Counted from the stretch's first letter, positions 16,830-25,635 are shown. The stretch: DNA of 64,000 nt from Alphaproteobacteria bacterium (GCA_021151765.1 JAGKWR010000001.1:124001-188000), one strand, 5' to 3'. The notes: generated from the letters alone by a model not told the origin. A program made the numbers and translations.

Positions 16830-17756
16830 ATGCAAAATTTATCTCAAAAAAATCTTTGGCTAAATATCAACAAACCGATTGGTTTTTCTTCAGCCAAAGT
16901 GGTGGCAATTGTTAAAAGAATTACCGGAGCAAAAAAAGTAGGACATGCCGGAACACTTGACCCATTCGCTTCGGGGGTATTGCCAATTGCAATAAACAAA
17001 GCGACAAAAACTTGCCAATACACTACAGATGCCAACAAAAAATATTTTTTTCGTATAACTTGGGGTGAATTTCGTGATACTGATGATGTTGAAGGAAAAG
17101 TTGTGCAATCAAGCTTGGTAAGGCCACAAACCGCACAAATTATTTCGGCAATACCACAATTTATTGGTAAAATAAAACAAACTCCTTCGCGTTTTTCTGC
17201 AATCAAAATAGATGGTAAAAGAGCTTATGAATTAGCGCGACAAGATATTGAGTTCGAAATGAAAGTTCGAGAAGTGGAAATTTTTTCGCTTAAGTTAATT
17301 CGTAATAATTCTGATTTTGCCGAGTTTGAAGTTGAATGTTCGAAAGGAACTTATGTGAGATCTTTAGCTCGAGATATTTGCAAAAAAATTTCTGTTTGTG
17401 GATATGTTTCGATTTTAACACGATTAGAAGTCGGCGATTTTCTGCATCAAAAAACAATTTCACTTGACCTGTTAAAATCGCTGACTACTTATGGCGGCCG
17501 TTTTCCTGATGGCTCGCTGCTGTGTTTGCACGATGTCTTAGATTTTATGTCCGAAGTTAAGTTGGATGATCTGGATGCCTCTAAATTCAAGAATGGTCAG
17601 ATTATAACAATCAATGCGACACAAATTTGTGTCAAATCTACAACTCATAAATCTTTGCAACATCATGCTGATACCGTTCGTGTCTCGGGTAATGGTGAAT
17701 TGATTGGTCTAGCCGATTTATCGCAAAATCGTCTCAAGCCAATTAATGTTTTTTAA
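16830..17756 (+). CDS. truB: tRNA pseudouridine-55 synthase
   Basis: TruB makes pseudouridine 55 in the T-loop of tRNAs. The 308-residue protein has [15 protein letters not shown], the catalytic [16 protein letters not shown] with the Asp nucleophile, [19 protein letters not shown], and [14 protein letters not shown] place the start at the ATG at 16830 ([13 protein letters not shown]), because an upstream in-frame start at 16785 lies within the terminator of atpG. It begins the conserved truB-rpsO-pnp unit; rpsO follows after 17 bp. Confidence 0.95.
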   Translation: MQNLSQKNLWLNINKPIGFSSAKVVAIVKRITGAKKVGHAGTLDPFASGVLPIAINKATKTCQYTTDANKKYFFRITWGEFRDTDDVEGKVVQSSLVRPQTAQIISAIPQFIGKIKQTPSRFSAIKIDGKRAYELARQDIEFEMKVREVEIFSLKLIRNNSDFAEFEVECSKGTYVRSLARDICKKISVCGYVSILTRLEVGDFLHQKTISLDLLKSLTTYGGRFPDGSLLCLHDVLDFMSEVKLDDLDASKFKNGQIITINATQICVKSTTHKSLQHHADTVRVSGNGELIGLADLSQNRLKPINVF

Positions 17757-17773
17757 CACATAAATTTTGGATA

Positions 17774-18043
17774 ATGTCAGTTCTAACAAAATCAAAAAAA
17801 GAAGTTGTAAAAGCATTTGCTCAAAACCAAAAAGATACTGGTTCAGTTGAAGTTCAATGTGCGGTTTTCACTAAGCAAATCAATAATTTGACTGAGCATC
17901 TTAAAATGCATAAAAATGATCACTCTTCAAGAAGAGGTTTGTTGATTTTGGTTGGTAAAAGAAGAAGCCTTCTTGATTACTTAAAGTCTAAATCAGAAGA
18001 GCGTTACGAAGCTCTAATCAAAAAATTAGAAATCAGAAAATAG
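17774..18043 (+). CDS. rpsO: 30S ribosomal protein S15
   Basis: S15 is a primary binder of the 16S rRNA central domain. The 89 residues match the family, with [23 protein letters not shown] and the rRNA-contacting [26 protein letters not shown] terminator lies just after the stop, between rpsO and pnp. In E. coli this gene autoregulates through its leader; nothing here shows that directly. Confidence 0.98.
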   Translation: MSVLTKSKKEVVKAFAQNQKDTGSVEVQCAVFTKQINNLTEHLKMHKNDHSSRRGLLILVGKRRSLLDYLKSKSEERYEALIKKLEIRK

Positions 18044-18052
18044 CTTAAATTT

Positions 18053-18080
18053 AAGCGTCGGAATTTTCTCCGGCGCTTTT
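18053..18080 (+). terminator. Terminator after rpsO
   Basis: GCGTCGGA (18055-18062) pairs with TCCGGCGC (18069-18076) with one G-U pair, followed by TTTTATTTATT. It separates rpsO from pnp, as in other bacteria where the intercistronic hairpin is also an RNase III or RNase E site. Confidence 0.8.
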
Positions 18081-18129
18081 ATTTATTGGTCTGATCGATA
18101 TTTAAAATATAAAATAAAAAGCTGAAAAA

Positions 18130-20427
18130 ATGTTTAATGTTGTAAAAAGAGAAATTAATTGGAATGGCAAAACTTTGTCATTGGAAACTGGAAAAATCGC
18201 TCGTCAAGCCAGTTCGGTTGTTGCTAAATTCGGAAATACTACAGTTCTTTGCGCTGTTACAGTTGCAAGCAAAGCAGCTGAAGGCGCAGATTTCTTCCCT
18301 TTGACTGTAAATTACTTAGAAAAATCTTACGCTGCTGGTAAAATTCCAGGTGGTTTCTTTAAAAGAGAAGCTAAGCCTTCAGAAGCTGCTACTTTGATCT
18401 CTCGTTTGATTGATCGCCCTATTCGTCCTTTGTTCCCAGAGAATTTTTACAACGAAGTTAACGTTGTTTGCACTGTACTTTCTTACGATTCATCTTGCAC
18501 TCCAGACATTATCGCAATGATCGGTGCTTCAGCTGCTTTGATGATTTCAGAAGCTCCTTTCTTGGAAGCGGTTGCTGGTGCTAGAGTTGGTTTGGTTGAT
18601 GGTCAGTTCGTTTTGAATCCAAGCAATGAAGAAATTAAAAATGGCACTTTGGATCTTGTAGTTGCTGGTACTAAATCATCAGTTTTGATGGTTGAATCTG
18701 AAGCTAAAGAATTAACTGAAAGCCAAATGCTTGAGGCTGTTAACTTCGGTCATCAGCAGTTCCAACCAATCATTGAGTTGATTAATGAATTCGCTGCTGC
18801 AGCTGGTAAACAAAAAATCCAAGTTAAACAAGAAGATAATTCAGCTTTGAAAAAAGAAATTGCTGATTTCATCGGAACTAGATTGATTGCTGCTTTCAAA
18901 AAAACTGCTAAACAAGAACGCGCAGCTGATTTGGATCAAATCAAGTCTGATATCGAAGCTAAATTCATCAATGAAGAAGCTGGCATTTCGAAAAATAAAA
19001 TTGGTTCAATCTTCAAGATTTTAGAAAAAGACATCGTTCGTAACGATATTTTGAAAAATCATGCGAGAATTGATGGCCGTAATCTTGATCAAGTTCGTCC
19101 AATTGAAATTGAAGTTGGTTTCTTGCCACAAGTTCATGGTTCTGCTTTGTTCACTCGTGGTGAAACTCAAGCTTTGGTTGTTACAACTCTTGGTTCAGCT
19201 CGTGACGAACAAATGGTTGAAGGTTTTGATGGTTTGAGCAAAGAAACTTTTATGCTTCACTACAATTTCCCTCCTTATTCAGTTGGTGAAACTGGTCAGT
19301 TGAAATCTCCTGGTCGTCGTGAAATTGGTCACGGTAAACTAGCTTGGAGAGCTCTGAACCCTGTATTCCCAGTTAATAACGAAAACTTTTCTTACGTTAC
19401 TCGCGTAGTTTCTGAAATCACTGAGTCAAACGGTTCATCTTCAATGGCTTCTGTTTGTGGCGGTGCTTTATCATTGATGGATGCTGGTGTTCCAATCAAA
19501 GAACCAGTTTCTGGTATCGCGATGGGTTTGATCAAAGAAGGTGATGATTACGTTGTATTGTCTGATATCATGGGTGATGAAGATCACCTTGGTGATATGG
19601 ATTTCAAAGTTGCTGGTACAAAAAATGGTATTACTGCTTTGCAAATGGACATCAAAATCAACGGTATCAATGCCGAAATCATGCAAAAAGCTTTAGAACA
19701 AGCTCACGCTGGTAGAATGCACATTCTAGATAAAATGGTTGCTGTAATGGTTGCTCCACGTTCAGAATTAAATTCAAACGTGCCGAAAGTTGAAACTATG
19801 AACATCCCGCAAAAAAAGATTCGTGATGTTATTGGTTCTCGTGGCCGCGTTATCAAAGAAATCTGCTCAGTTTCTGGTGCAGTTGTTGATGTTGATGATG
19901 ATGGTACAATCAAAATCAGCTCAAACAGCAATGACGCTATCAAAAAAGCGATCGCGATGATTAATGAAATCATTTTCGAACCAGAAATCGGTGACATTTA
20001 CGAAGGTCCAGTTGTTAAAGTTATTGATGCTGGTGCTTTTGTTAGCATTTCAAATAATCGTGATGGTTTCGTTCACATTTCTGAACTTGCTGAATACCGC
20101 GTTGATTTCGTTGAAGATGTTATCAATGAAGGTGATATCGTGAAAGTTAAAGTTATTGGTTTCGATAAAAAAGGTCGTCCAAAATTAAGCTACCGTTGTG
20201 TTGATCAAGCAACCGGTGCAGATATTTCTGATACTTTACCAGTTCGTCCACAAGTTGACGAAAGAGAAGATCGTGATGACCGTCGTGATCGTGGCGAAAG
20301 AAGAGATCGTGGTGAAAGACGTGATCGTGATGATCGCCGTGATGACCGTCGTCGTGACGACCGTCGTGATCGTGATGATCGCGGTAATTCTGAGCCAGTA
20401 AAAAAACGTCGTGGTTTTTTTAGCTAA
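18130..20427 (+). CDS. pnp: Polyribonucleotide nucleotidyltransferase with Arg/Asp-rich tail
   Basis: PNPase degrades RNA 3' to 5' with phosphate and is a degradosome component. The 765-residue protein has two RNase PH domains (FGNTTVLCAVTVASK, AAGKIPGGFFKREAKPSE; TLGSARDEQMVEGFDG, VCGGALSLMDAGVP, LSDIMGDEDHLGDMDFKVAGT), a KH domain (KKIRDVIGSRGRVIKEIC near residue 563) and an S1 domain (VVKVIDAGAFVSI). After the S1 domain comes a tail of about 50 residues made of DRR, RDRGER and RDDRR repeats, ending KKRRGFFS. Length exceeds the usual 700 because of that tail. Codon use is close to that of the other housekeeping genes. Confidence 0.97.
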   Translation: MFNVVKREINWNGKTLSLETGKIARQASSVVAKFGNTTVLCAVTVASKAAEGADFFPLTVNYLEKSYAAGKIPGGFFKREAKPSEAATLISRLIDRPIRPLFPENFYNEVNVVCTVLSYDSSCTPDIIAMIGASAALMISEAPFLEAVAGARVGLVDGQFVLNPSNEEIKNGTLDLVVAGTKSSVLMVESEAKELTESQMLEAVNFGHQQFQPIIELINEFAAAAGKQKIQVKQEDNSALKKEIADFIGTRLIAAFKKTAKQERAADLDQIKSDIEAKFINEEAGISKNKIGSIFKILEKDIVRNDILKNHARIDGRNLDQVRPIEIEVGFLPQVHGSALFTRGETQALVVTTLGSARDEQMVEGFDGLSKETFMLHYNFPPYSVGETGQLKSPGRREIGHGKLAWRALNPVFPVNNENFSYVTRVVSEITESNGSSSMASVCGGALSLMDAGVPIKEPVSGIAMGLIKEGDDYVVLSDIMGDEDHLGDMDFKVAGTKNGITALQMDIKINGINAEIMQKALEQAHAGRMHILDKMVAVMVAPRSELNSNVPKVETMNIPQKKIRDVIGSRGRVIKEICSVSGAVVDVDDDGTIKISSNSNDAIKKAIAMINEIIFEPEIGDIYEGPVVKVIDAGAFVSISNNRDGFVHISELAEYRVDFVEDVINEGDIVKVKVIGFDKKGRPKLSYRCVDQATGADISDTLPVRPQVDEREDRDDRRDRGERRDRGERRDRDDRRDDRRRDDRRDRDDRGNSEPVKKRRGFFS

Positions 20428-20439
20428 GAAAAAATCTTC

Positions 20440-20532
20440 GTCATCCTTGGCGCAAAGTGCTGAAGATCTTTGAAGTCTGTTTTAAAACTTCAATAGATCC
20501 TCGTTTTACTTCTTAAATCAAGGATGACGAAT
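20440..20532. repeat. Dispersed palindrome (copy B) after pnp
   Basis: CGTCATCCTTG at the left end pairs perfectly over 11 bp with CAAGGATGACG at the right end. A second inner stem pairs GAAGATCTTTGAAGT with ACTTCAATAGATCCTC around a TTTTAAAA-rich tip. It lies between the pnp stop and the pnp terminator. Its GTCATCC ends match the GGATGAC end of the hairpin after rplT, suggesting a shared repeat family. Confidence 0.65.
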
Positions 20533-20550
20533 TTATAAAAATTAAATTCA

Positions 20551-20575
20551 GGCGGATCTTCGGGTCCGCCTTTTT
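20551..20575 (+). terminator. Rho-independent terminator of the pnp unit
   Basis: GGCGGA (20551-20556) pairs with TCCGCC (20565-20570), with a TCTTCGGG loop containing TTCG, followed by TTTTT. It is 13 nt before bolA. Confidence 0.9.
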
Positions 20576-20587
20576 ATTATCTAAAAT

Positions 20588-20818
20588 ATGCCAATTGCTC
20601 AAAAAGATTTAGAAAAATTGCTCACAGAAAATTTTCCGCAAGCGCAGATTAAAGTTGTCGCTTTAGTGGATGATGACAATCATTACTCAGTGGAAATTGC
20701 TGATAAAATTTTCGCTGGCAAAACAAGAGTTGAACAACATAAAATGGTTAACAACGCTTTAAAAGATATTCTTGGCGATGTACTTCACGCCATGCAACTC
20801 AAGACTTCTGCACAATAA
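20588..20818 (+). CDS. BolA-family protein
   Basis: BolA-like proteins pair with monothiol glutaredoxins to hold and move [2Fe-2S] clusters. The 76 residues show DDDNHYSVEIADKIFAGKTRVEQHKMV, which includes the conserved His of the family that helps ligate the shared cluster. The next gene, 2 bp away, is a CGFS glutaredoxin, the exact partner expected. The pair forms a clear operon, and a pnp-unit terminator lies just upstream. Confidence 0.93.
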   Translation: MPIAQKDLEKLLTENFPQAQIKVVALVDDDNHYSVEIADKIFAGKTRVEQHKMVNNALKDILGDVLHAMQLKTSAQ

Positions 20819-20820
20819 TT

Positions 20821-21144
20821 ATGACTAACATTTTCGAAAAAATCCAAGAAACTATTTCTCAAAATGACGTAGTACTTTACATGAAAGGCTCAAAAGATTT
20901 CCCACAATGTGGATTTTCTGCGGCTGTAGCTCATGTTTTGAAAAATCTTAACGTTAATTTTCACGATGTTGACGTTCTGCGTGATGCGGAAATTCGTCAA
21001 GGAATCAAAGAATTTTCTGATTGGCCAACCATTCCTCAGCTTTACGTTAAAGGCGAATTTATTGGCGGCTGCGACATCGTTCGCGAAATGTTCCAATCAG
21101 GAGAATTGCAAGAATTACTCAAATCAAAAAATATCATTGCTTAG
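20821..21144 (+). CDS. grxD: Monothiol glutaredoxin, CGFS type (Grx4-like)
   Basis: This monothiol glutaredoxin binds glutathione and a bridging [2Fe-2S] cluster and passes it to apo-proteins. The 107 residues have VVLYMKGSKDFPQCGFS with Cys30, then WPTIPQLYVKGEFIGGCDIV, where the TIP and GGCD blocks bind glutathione. It directly follows bolA and precedes an ABC ATPase gene by 3 bp. Confidence 0.97.
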   Translation: MTNIFEKIQETISQNDVVLYMKGSKDFPQCGFSAAVAHVLKNLNVNFHDVDVLRDAEIRQGIKEFSDWPTIPQLYVKGEFIGGCDIVREMFQSGELQELLKSKNIIA

Positions 21145-21147
21145 ACT

Positions 21148-22083
21148 ATGTCTGAACTAGCGATCGAAATTAAAGGGCTTTCCAAGACTTACAAAAAGTC
21201 AAAAAAATCTCCGGAAAAAGTAGCTTTGAAGTCTATTGATTTGGAAATCAAAAAAGGTTCTTTTTTTGGTCTTTTAGGGCCGAACGGAGCTGGCAAATCA
21301 ACGATCATTAACACTTTGGCCGGTTTGGTTAACAAAAGCTCTGGAACGGTTAAAATTGGTGGCATTGACATCGATCAAGATCAGCAGGCGAGCAAATTTA
21401 AAATCGGCATCGTGCCGCAAGAATTAATTATCGATCCTTTTTTCAATGTTCGCGAAACTTTGGAAATTTACGCTGGCTATTTCGGTATTGCCAAAAATCA
21501 ACGTCGTACCGATGAAATTATCGAAGCTTTGGGCTTGAAAGATAAAGCGAAGGCAACGCCGCGTAGTTTATCGGGTGGTATGCGCCGTCGTTTGTTGGTT
21601 GCTAAAGCTTTGGTGCACAATCCAGAAATTTTAGTGCTTGATGAACCAACTGCAGGCGTTGACGTTGAGCTGCGTAACCAATTGTGGAATTATGTTAAAA
21701 AGCTCAATCAAGCTGGTACGACAATTCTTTTAACGACGCATTATTTAGAAGAAGCCGAAGAATTGTGCGACGAAATCGCGGTGATTAATCATGGATCAGT
21801 AATTGCTTGTGATCGCAAAGAAAATTTGATGAAAGTGCTTTCAAGTAAAGAATTAGTTCTTACAGCTAGTGAAGAAATCAACCCAGAATTGCTGTCAGCT
21901 TTTGGTGATTTAAAAGTGAAATTATTGGCTAAAGACAAAATTTCGGTGACTTACGATCCAGAAAAAGTTGCGGTTGAGAGAATTCTACGTAGTTGTTTTG
22001 ATGCTAAAATTCAAATCACCGACATTTCAACTAACCAACCTGATTTGGAAGAAATCTTCAAACATCTTATTGGATCAAAATAA
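21148..22083 (+). CDS. ABC-2-type transporter ATP-binding protein
   Basis: The 311-residue ATPase has Walker A GPNGAGKST near residue 48, the signature RSLSGGMRRRL, Walker B ILVLDEPTAGVD and the switch His in TTHYLEE. The C-terminal extension (after about residue 220) is typical of YadG/CcmA-like exporters. The membrane partner is not encoded next to it; the downstream neighbour is pyrB, overlapping by 1 bp. The substrate is unknown. Confidence 0.9.
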   Translation: MSELAIEIKGLSKTYKKSKKSPEKVALKSIDLEIKKGSFFGLLGPNGAGKSTIINTLAGLVNKSSGTVKIGGIDIDQDQQASKFKIGIVPQELIIDPFFNVRETLEIYAGYFGIAKNQRRTDEIIEALGLKDKAKATPRSLSGGMRRRLLVAKALVHNPEILVLDEPTAGVDVELRNQLWNYVKKLNQAGTTILLTTHYLEEAEELCDEIAVINHGSVIACDRKENLMKVLSSKELVLTASEEINPELLSAFGDLKVKLLAKDKISVTYDPEKVAVERILRSCFDAKIQITDISTNQPDLEEIFKHLIGSK

Positions 22084-22991
22084 TGAAAGATCTCCTCAGC
22101 ATTGACCAGTTAAGCGTTTCTGAAATAAAACAAATTCATGATTTAGCGAAATCATTTTATAAAAATTCGCATCATCATACAACGCTGCAGAACAAAATTT
22201 TAGTTAATTTCTTCTTCGAAAACTCAACGCGTACTAGAACATCTTTTGAAATTGCGGCTAAAAGAATGGGTGCAGAAGTTGTTAACATTGATATTTCTTT
22301 ATCCTCTCTCAAAAAAGGTGAATCAATCATCGACACCGCTAAAACTATCAATGCGATGAATCCGGATTTTGTGGCGATTCGTCATAATTCTAGCGGCATT
22401 TTAGATATTTTAAAAAAATATATTCCTGCTTCTTTGATTAATGCAGGCGACGGCACAAATGAGCATCCAAGTCAAGCTTTGCTTGATTCATTCACAATTT
22501 TGCAGCACAAAAAATCTCTACAAGGTTTAAAAGTGGCAATTTGTGGCGATGTTTTGCATTCACGTGTGGCGCGCTCAAACATCAAATTATTACATAAATT
22601 TGGTGCTGAAATTTGTGTAATTACGCCGCCAACTTTGATGCCTTTTGAATATCAAAATTGGCTGAAAGAAAAATTCGCAATTGAAGTTTTCAACAACATC
22701 GAAAGCGGAATTAAAGATGCAGATGTGGTGATGATGTTGCGTATTCAGCAAGAACGTATGCTAGGTTGTTACATTCCTTCTTTGTCGGAATATTTTAAAA
22801 TTTTCGGACTTGATCATGAAAAATTAAAAGCTGCCAAATCAGATGTTATTGTTTTGCATCCTGGTCCGATAAATCGCGATGTTGAAATTTCCTCAGCATT
22901 GGCGGATGACGAAAATTGCAGTTTAATTCTCGAGCAAGTTGAAGCCGGAGTTGCAGTTCGACAAGCAATTTTGCAATTCCTACATTCATAA
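22083..22991 (+). CDS. pyrB: Aspartate carbamoyltransferase catalytic subunit
   Basis: PyrB joins carbamoyl phosphate and aspartate in the first committed step of pyrimidine synthesis. The 302-residue protein shows FFENSTRTRTSFEIAAKR (carbamoyl-phosphate site), SLKKGESIIDT with the conserved Lys, NAGDGTNEHPSQALLD, and LHPGPINRDVEI for aspartate binding. Its ATG overlaps the ABC ATPase stop (TAATG). Neither pyrI nor pyrC is adjacent. Confidence 0.96.
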   Translation: MKDLLSIDQLSVSEIKQIHDLAKSFYKNSHHHTTLQNKILVNFFFENSTRTRTSFEIAAKRMGAEVVNIDISLSSLKKGESIIDTAKTINAMNPDFVAIRHNSSGILDILKKYIPASLINAGDGTNEHPSQALLDSFTILQHKKSLQGLKVAICGDVLHSRVARSNIKLLHKFGAEICVITPPTLMPFEYQNWLKEKFAIEVFNNIESGIKDADVVMMLRIQQERMLGCYIPSLSEYFKIFGLDHEKLKAAKSDVIVLHPGPINRDVEISSALADDENCSLILEQVEAGVAVRQAILQFLHS

Positions 22992-23018
22992 AATTTCGCA
23001 GTGCAAAAACTTTAAAAG

Positions 23019-23042
23019 ATTTTTTATTTACAAATAAAAAAT
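23019..23042. terminator. AT-only hairpin after pyrB
   Basis: ATTTTTTATTT and AAATAAAAAAT form a near-perfect inverted repeat with a 2-nt gap. It could end pyrB transcription or act as a promoter UP-type AT tract for the next gene. The stem has no GC pairs, so a terminator role is weak. Confidence 0.3.
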
Positions 23043-23075
23043 TGTTCTTACCTTGCGCCCTCTTTAAAAAATTGC

Positions 23076-23137
23076 GTTTGAAAAATGTGGCCTGAGGCCA
23101 GTAAAATCAAGGCTTCCCACGATTTTACTTTTCAAAC
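23076..23137 (+). promoter_or_regulatory. Structured RNA leader before the decarboxylase gene (speF-motif candidate)
   Basis: Three perfect helices form a compact three-way junction. The outer stem is GTTTGAAAA (23076-23084) with TTTTCAAAC (23129-23137). Hairpin A is TGGCC-TGA-GGCCA (23088-23100). Hairpin B is GTAAAATC (23101-23108) with GATTTTAC (23121-23128) and loop AAGGCTTCCCAC. GTGG in hairpin A (23087-23090) could also pair with CCAC in loop B (23117-23120), a possible pseudoknot. It sits 55 nt before an ornithine decarboxylase start. An RNA motif called speF is known upstream of such genes in alphaproteobacteria; I cannot verify that this is the same family. Confidence 0.6.
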
Positions 23138-23192
23138 AAAAATTAAGTCTTTCTTACAATCTTTTACTTAATTTTAACCATCCAACAAAGAA

Positions 23193-24518
23193 ATGGAACA
23201 AGAGCAAGAGTACGACGGGGCGGTGAACTCGAAAATTCACTATTTATTTGGTTCTCAAAAAATTGATTCTCACAAGGCTGATACCACAAGAGAAAAAGCT
23301 CTTAAAAGTTCCAATCATTATAAGACAGTTGCACAAGAAGTTGCAGAATTAAAACCTTCACTTCCAGTTTATTTTATCCGTCCGAATTCACTTTCGCGTG
23401 CGGTAAAATTTTTCGTGAATAATTTCCGCAGCAACAAATTTGCTAGCGATATTTTGTATTCGGTAAAAAGTAACCCTGATGAGGCGGTTCTTAAACACCT
23501 TTTTGAATCTGGCGTTAAGCATTTTGACGTGGCTTCAATGGCGGAAGTTAAATTGATTGACCGCTTGTTTGGTAAAGAAGTTAAAATGTATTTCATGCAT
23601 CCAGTTAAAGCGCGTGAAGCAATTTTTGATGCTTATTTTAATCATGGAATTCGTGATTTTTCGCTCGATTCAGCAGATGAATTGCAAAAAATTTTAGAAG
23701 TTACCAACAATGCTAAAGATTTGGGTTTGCACCTGCGTTTAGCAATTCCTAACTCGCATGCCGCAATCGATTTGTCTGGAAAGTTTGGTATTTTACCAAG
23801 CGAAGCTCCATCTTTAGCTCGTAAAATTCGTGCCGCTGCACAACGCTTTGGAATTTGTTTCCACGTTGGTTCGCAATGTATGGATCCAGTTGAATATCGT
23901 AATGCTTTAACAATCGCTAAACAAGTTTTAGAAGAAGCAAAAGTTCAAGCTGATGTGATTGACGTTGGTGGTGGTTTCCCATCTTCTTACCCAGGAATGA
24001 CGCCAGTTGCGCTTCAATCTTACTTTGATGAGATTTTCGATTCTTTGTCAAAATTAGGCTTTGAAAATTGCCGAGTTTGGTGTGAGCCCGGTCGCGCTTT
24101 AGTTGCGGAATCTGGTTCTTTGCTAGTTCGTGTTGAAGCTAAGAAAAAAGGTATGCTTTACTTAAATGATGGAACCTACGGCGGTTTATTTGACGCTGGT
24201 TTTCCAGGTTTTATTTATCCAGTAAAAGCAATTCGCGGCGATAGAAATAAAGCCGAATTTTCGGGCAATATTCCTTTCGGATTTTACGGTCCAACTTGCG
24301 ATTCTTTAGACGTAATGAAAGGTCCGTTTTATTTGCCAGAAAATATTGCTGAAGGTGATTACATCGAAATCGGTCAGCTCGGTGCTTACTCTCGTAGCAT
24401 CAGAACTGAGTTCAACGGTTTTAACAAAAACCTTCAAATTGAAGTTTCTGATGAACCTTTAATTTCAATGTACAAAGAAGTTGAAGAGCAAGAAGAAGCT
24501 CTAACTTCTGCAGTTTAG
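23193..24518 (+). CDS. Ornithine/lysine decarboxylase, alanine-racemase fold (fold type III)
   Basis: This PLP enzyme makes putrescine (or cadaverine). The 441-residue protein has the PLP lysine in ILYSVKSNPDEAVL (Lys92), the HVGSQ block, DVGGGFPSSYPG, WCEPGRALVAESG, and the C-terminal FYGPTCDSLDVM with the active-site Cys. The first 50 residues are extra and polar. It is the eukaryotic-like ODC type common in alphaproteobacteria. It is followed after 31 bp by a deoxyhypusine-synthase homologue that would use its product. Upstream lies a structured RNA leader suggesting post-transcriptional control by polyamine level. Confidence 0.93.
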   Translation: MEQEQEYDGAVNSKIHYLFGSQKIDSHKADTTREKALKSSNHYKTVAQEVAELKPSLPVYFIRPNSLSRAVKFFVNNFRSNKFASDILYSVKSNPDEAVLKHLFESGVKHFDVASMAEVKLIDRLFGKEVKMYFMHPVKAREAIFDAYFNHGIRDFSLDSADELQKILEVTNNAKDLGLHLRLAIPNSHAAIDLSGKFGILPSEAPSLARKIRAAAQRFGICFHVGSQCMDPVEYRNALTIAKQVLEEAKVQADVIDVGGGFPSSYPGMTPVALQSYFDEIFDSLSKLGFENCRVWCEPGRALVAESGSLLVRVEAKKKGMLYLNDGTYGGLFDAGFPGFIYPVKAIRGDRNKAEFSGNIPFGFYGPTCDSLDVMKGPFYLPENIAEGDYIEIGQLGAYSRSIRTEFNGFNKNLQIEVSDEPLISMYKEVEEQEEALTSAV

Positions 24519-24549
24519 TTTATAATTTTAACCCTAAATTTTCATAAAA

Positions 24550-25572
24550 ATGGTCACTAAAAAAGAGCTTTTAAGCCGTCCGGTTAAACATATCGATATT
24601 TCTAGCTTTGATGCTCGTCCAATTATTGATGCGATGGATCATATGTCATTCACTTCACGTGATTTGGCTCGTGCTACTGAACTTTTCAACATGATGTTGA
24701 AAGACAAAAAATGTTCAGTGATTTTGACTTTGGCTGGTTCAACTTCAGCCGGCGGTTGTATGAAAGTTTACGCTGACATGGTAAAACACGGCATGGTTGA
24801 CGCAATCGTTGCAACTGGTGCTTCAATCGTTGACATGGATTTCTTCGAAGCCTTGGGTTTCAAACATTACCAAGGAACTCCTTTCATTGACGACAAATTC
24901 TTGCGTAAAAACTACATCGACAGAATTTACGATACTTACATCGATGAAAAAGATTTGCAAAATTGCGATCACACAATTTTTAAAATTGCTAACTCTTTGG
25001 AAGCTCGTCCTTACTCTTCTCGTGAATTTATCTGGGAAATGGGCAAATATTTGAAAAAGCACGCTAAGAAAAAAGAATCTTTGATTGAACTTGCTTACGA
25101 TCACAACGTGCCGATTTTCTGCCCAGCTTTCACTGACTCTTCTGCTGGTTTTGGTTTGGTATTGCACCAAGTTAAGAATCCGAAAAAGCATATGACTATC
25201 GACTCAATTGCTGATTTCAAAGAATTGACTGACATCAAAATCAAAGCTGGAACTACAGGTTTGTTGATGGTTGGTGGCGGTGTGCCGAAAAACTTCGTTC
25301 AAGACACAGTTGTTTGCGCTGAAATTTTGGGTGAAGAAGTTGATATGCACAAATACGCTGTACAAATCACTGTTGCAGATTCTCGTGATGGCGCTTGTTC
25401 TTCTTCAACTCTTAAAGAAGCTTGTTCTTGGGGTAAAGTTGATACTACTTATGAACAAATGGTTTACGCTGAAGCTACTTCAGTTATTCCACTTTTGGCG
25501 TCAGACGCTTACCACCGTGGTTACTGGAAAAAACGTACCAGAAGAAATTTTGCTAAGCTATTCAGCAAATAA
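24550..25572 (+). CDS. Deoxyhypusine-synthase-family protein, probable homospermidine-type synthase
   Basis: Eukaryotic and archaeal DHS moves an aminobutyl group from spermidine to eIF5A. Bacteria lack eIF5A, and bacterial homologues have been proposed to make homospermidine-type polyamines. The 340-residue protein keeps the NAD-binding and active-site blocks: LTLAGSTSAGG near residue 60, VATGASIVDMDF, CPAFTDSSAGFG, VGGGVPKNF, and ACSWGKV with Lys296 at the place of the DHS catalytic lysine. YAEATSVIPLLASDAYH follows. It is adjacent to an ornithine decarboxylase gene, giving a coherent polyamine unit, and ends in a strong terminator. Confidence 0.88.
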   Translation: MVTKKELLSRPVKHIDISSFDARPIIDAMDHMSFTSRDLARATELFNMMLKDKKCSVILTLAGSTSAGGCMKVYADMVKHGMVDAIVATGASIVDMDFFEALGFKHYQGTPFIDDKFLRKNYIDRIYDTYIDEKDLQNCDHTIFKIANSLEARPYSSREFIWEMGKYLKKHAKKKESLIELAYDHNVPIFCPAFTDSSAGFGLVLHQVKNPKKHMTIDSIADFKELTDIKIKAGTTGLLMVGGGVPKNFVQDTVVCAEILGEEVDMHKYAVQITVADSRDGACSSSTLKEACSWGKVDTTYEQMVYAEATSVIPLLASDAYHRGYWKKRTRRNFAKLFSK

Positions 25573-25592
25573 GAGCGTTTAAAATGTTTTTT

Positions 25593-25634
25593 AAAAAGCC
25601 GTAGGTTCAAAAATGAATCTGCGGCTTTTTTATT
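25593..25634. terminator. Strong bidirectional terminator
   Basis: A 13-bp GC-containing stem (AGCCGTAGGTTCA with TGAATCTGCGGCT, with G-U pairs) closes an AAAA loop at 25610-25613. It is flanked by AAAAA and TTTTTTATTTTT. It serves both the DHS homologue (plus) and the aminotransferase-fold gene (minus, ending 25636). Confidence 0.9.
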
Positions 25635-25635
25635 T

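Noticed and set aside
20198..20401. Second frame through the pnp Arg/Asp tail
   Set aside because: It reads the low-complexity repeat out of frame and gives only Val/Ile-rich repeats; the pnp frame is the real one.
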